This document shows positions 63,772-64,000 of a stretch of 64,000 bases of DNA, piece by piece (the stretch's first letter is position 1; every line of letters begins with the position of its first letter). The position numbers were made by a program, and so were the translations under genes. This DNA comes from Capra hircus (taxonomy: Eukaryota; Chordata; Mammalia; Artiodactyla; Bovidae), in NCBI RefSeq assembly GCF_001704415.2, contig NC_030826.1:53011362-53075361 (forward strand). Direction: 5' to 3'. The notes under the pieces are model-generated. The model saw nothing but the letters and a program-made list of their open reading frames with translations. It was not told where the DNA came from and did no database searches.

Positions 63772-64000
63772 CAGGCCTGCAGGCTCTGGGCTGCCAATCT
63801 CGGCTGGACCCGGGCGAGAGCCAGGAGATAAATCAGCACACGTGGGATAAATACCGCTGAAGAGCAAACAAACAAGCACATACTCACCTGGGGGCCTCTG
63901 AGCCCCCGGGCCTCCTGGGGACCAGAGCAAAGTGGGGAGGCTGCTCACGGCCCTCCCCTTCTCTCTCCTTACTTCCCCTCTCCTTTCATCCTTCTTTATT

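Larger units (their letters stand above)
62580..64000. other. window end, no gene recognised
   Basis: Apart from the 33-bp duplication, a MIR fragment and the RFX-type site, no gene or repeat is supported up to the window edge. Confidence 0.45.

Noticed and set aside
38070..64000. Search for TMEM235 and other genes expected near SOCS3 in human 17q25
   Set aside because: I found no frame resembling them, so they probably lie beyond the window.
1..64000. CRISPR arrays, tRNA or rRNA genes, bacterial-type operons
   Set aside because: None is present. The tRNA-like stretches are SINE heads without an intact tRNA, and the genome is mammalian.

Overview
This is a mammalian, ruminant (bovid) window. 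Intron-split genes, CpG-island promoters, dozens of Bov-A2 and Bov-tA SINEs, tRNA-Glu-derived SINEs and BovB (RTE) LINE fragments all point to cattle or a close relative. The gene order PGS1 - SOCS3 matches human 17q25.3; I infer the bovine chromosome 19 equivalent. Species and assembly were not checked.

Layout. (1) About 1-19,100, minus strand: seven coding exons of PGS1, the mitochondrial phosphatidylglycerophosphate synthase of cardiolipin synthesis. The ATG is at 19086 in a CpG island. All exon junctions have GT/AG and the phases join into one frame of 467 codons plus one base. The last roughly 89 codons lie before position 1. (2) About 19,270-33,600: intergenic DNA rich in repeats, including a 5'-truncated BovB element split by a Bov-A2 SINE, an L1-like relic, MIR and L2 relics and microsatellites. 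(3) About 33,650-38,060, plus strand: SOCS3, with a CpG-rich upstream region holding a CTCF-type motif, a compact promoter with two STAT elements, a TATA box, a non-coding first exon, one intron, an uninterrupted 229-codon CDS, and a 1.7 kb 3'UTR ending at AATAAA. (4) About 38,060-64,000: no recognisable protein-coding gene. It holds many SINEs, several MIR/L2 relics, an AT-rich minisatellite, and two orphan CpG islands (40.8-41.15 kb and 50.6-51.2 kb), the first with a textbook RFX X-box.

The two genes are divergent, about 15.6 kb apart, and have unrelated functions: a housekeeping lipid enzyme of mitochondria and an inducible feedback inhibitor of JAK-STAT signalling. I found no new protein system. 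The most interesting unexplained signals are a three-copy tandem array of the PGS1 exon 6 splice donor, the orphan CpG island with an X-box, CTCF-type motifs near both genes, very strong G-quadruplex motifs, two perfect 12-bp hairpins, and several clean nested-transposon histories.
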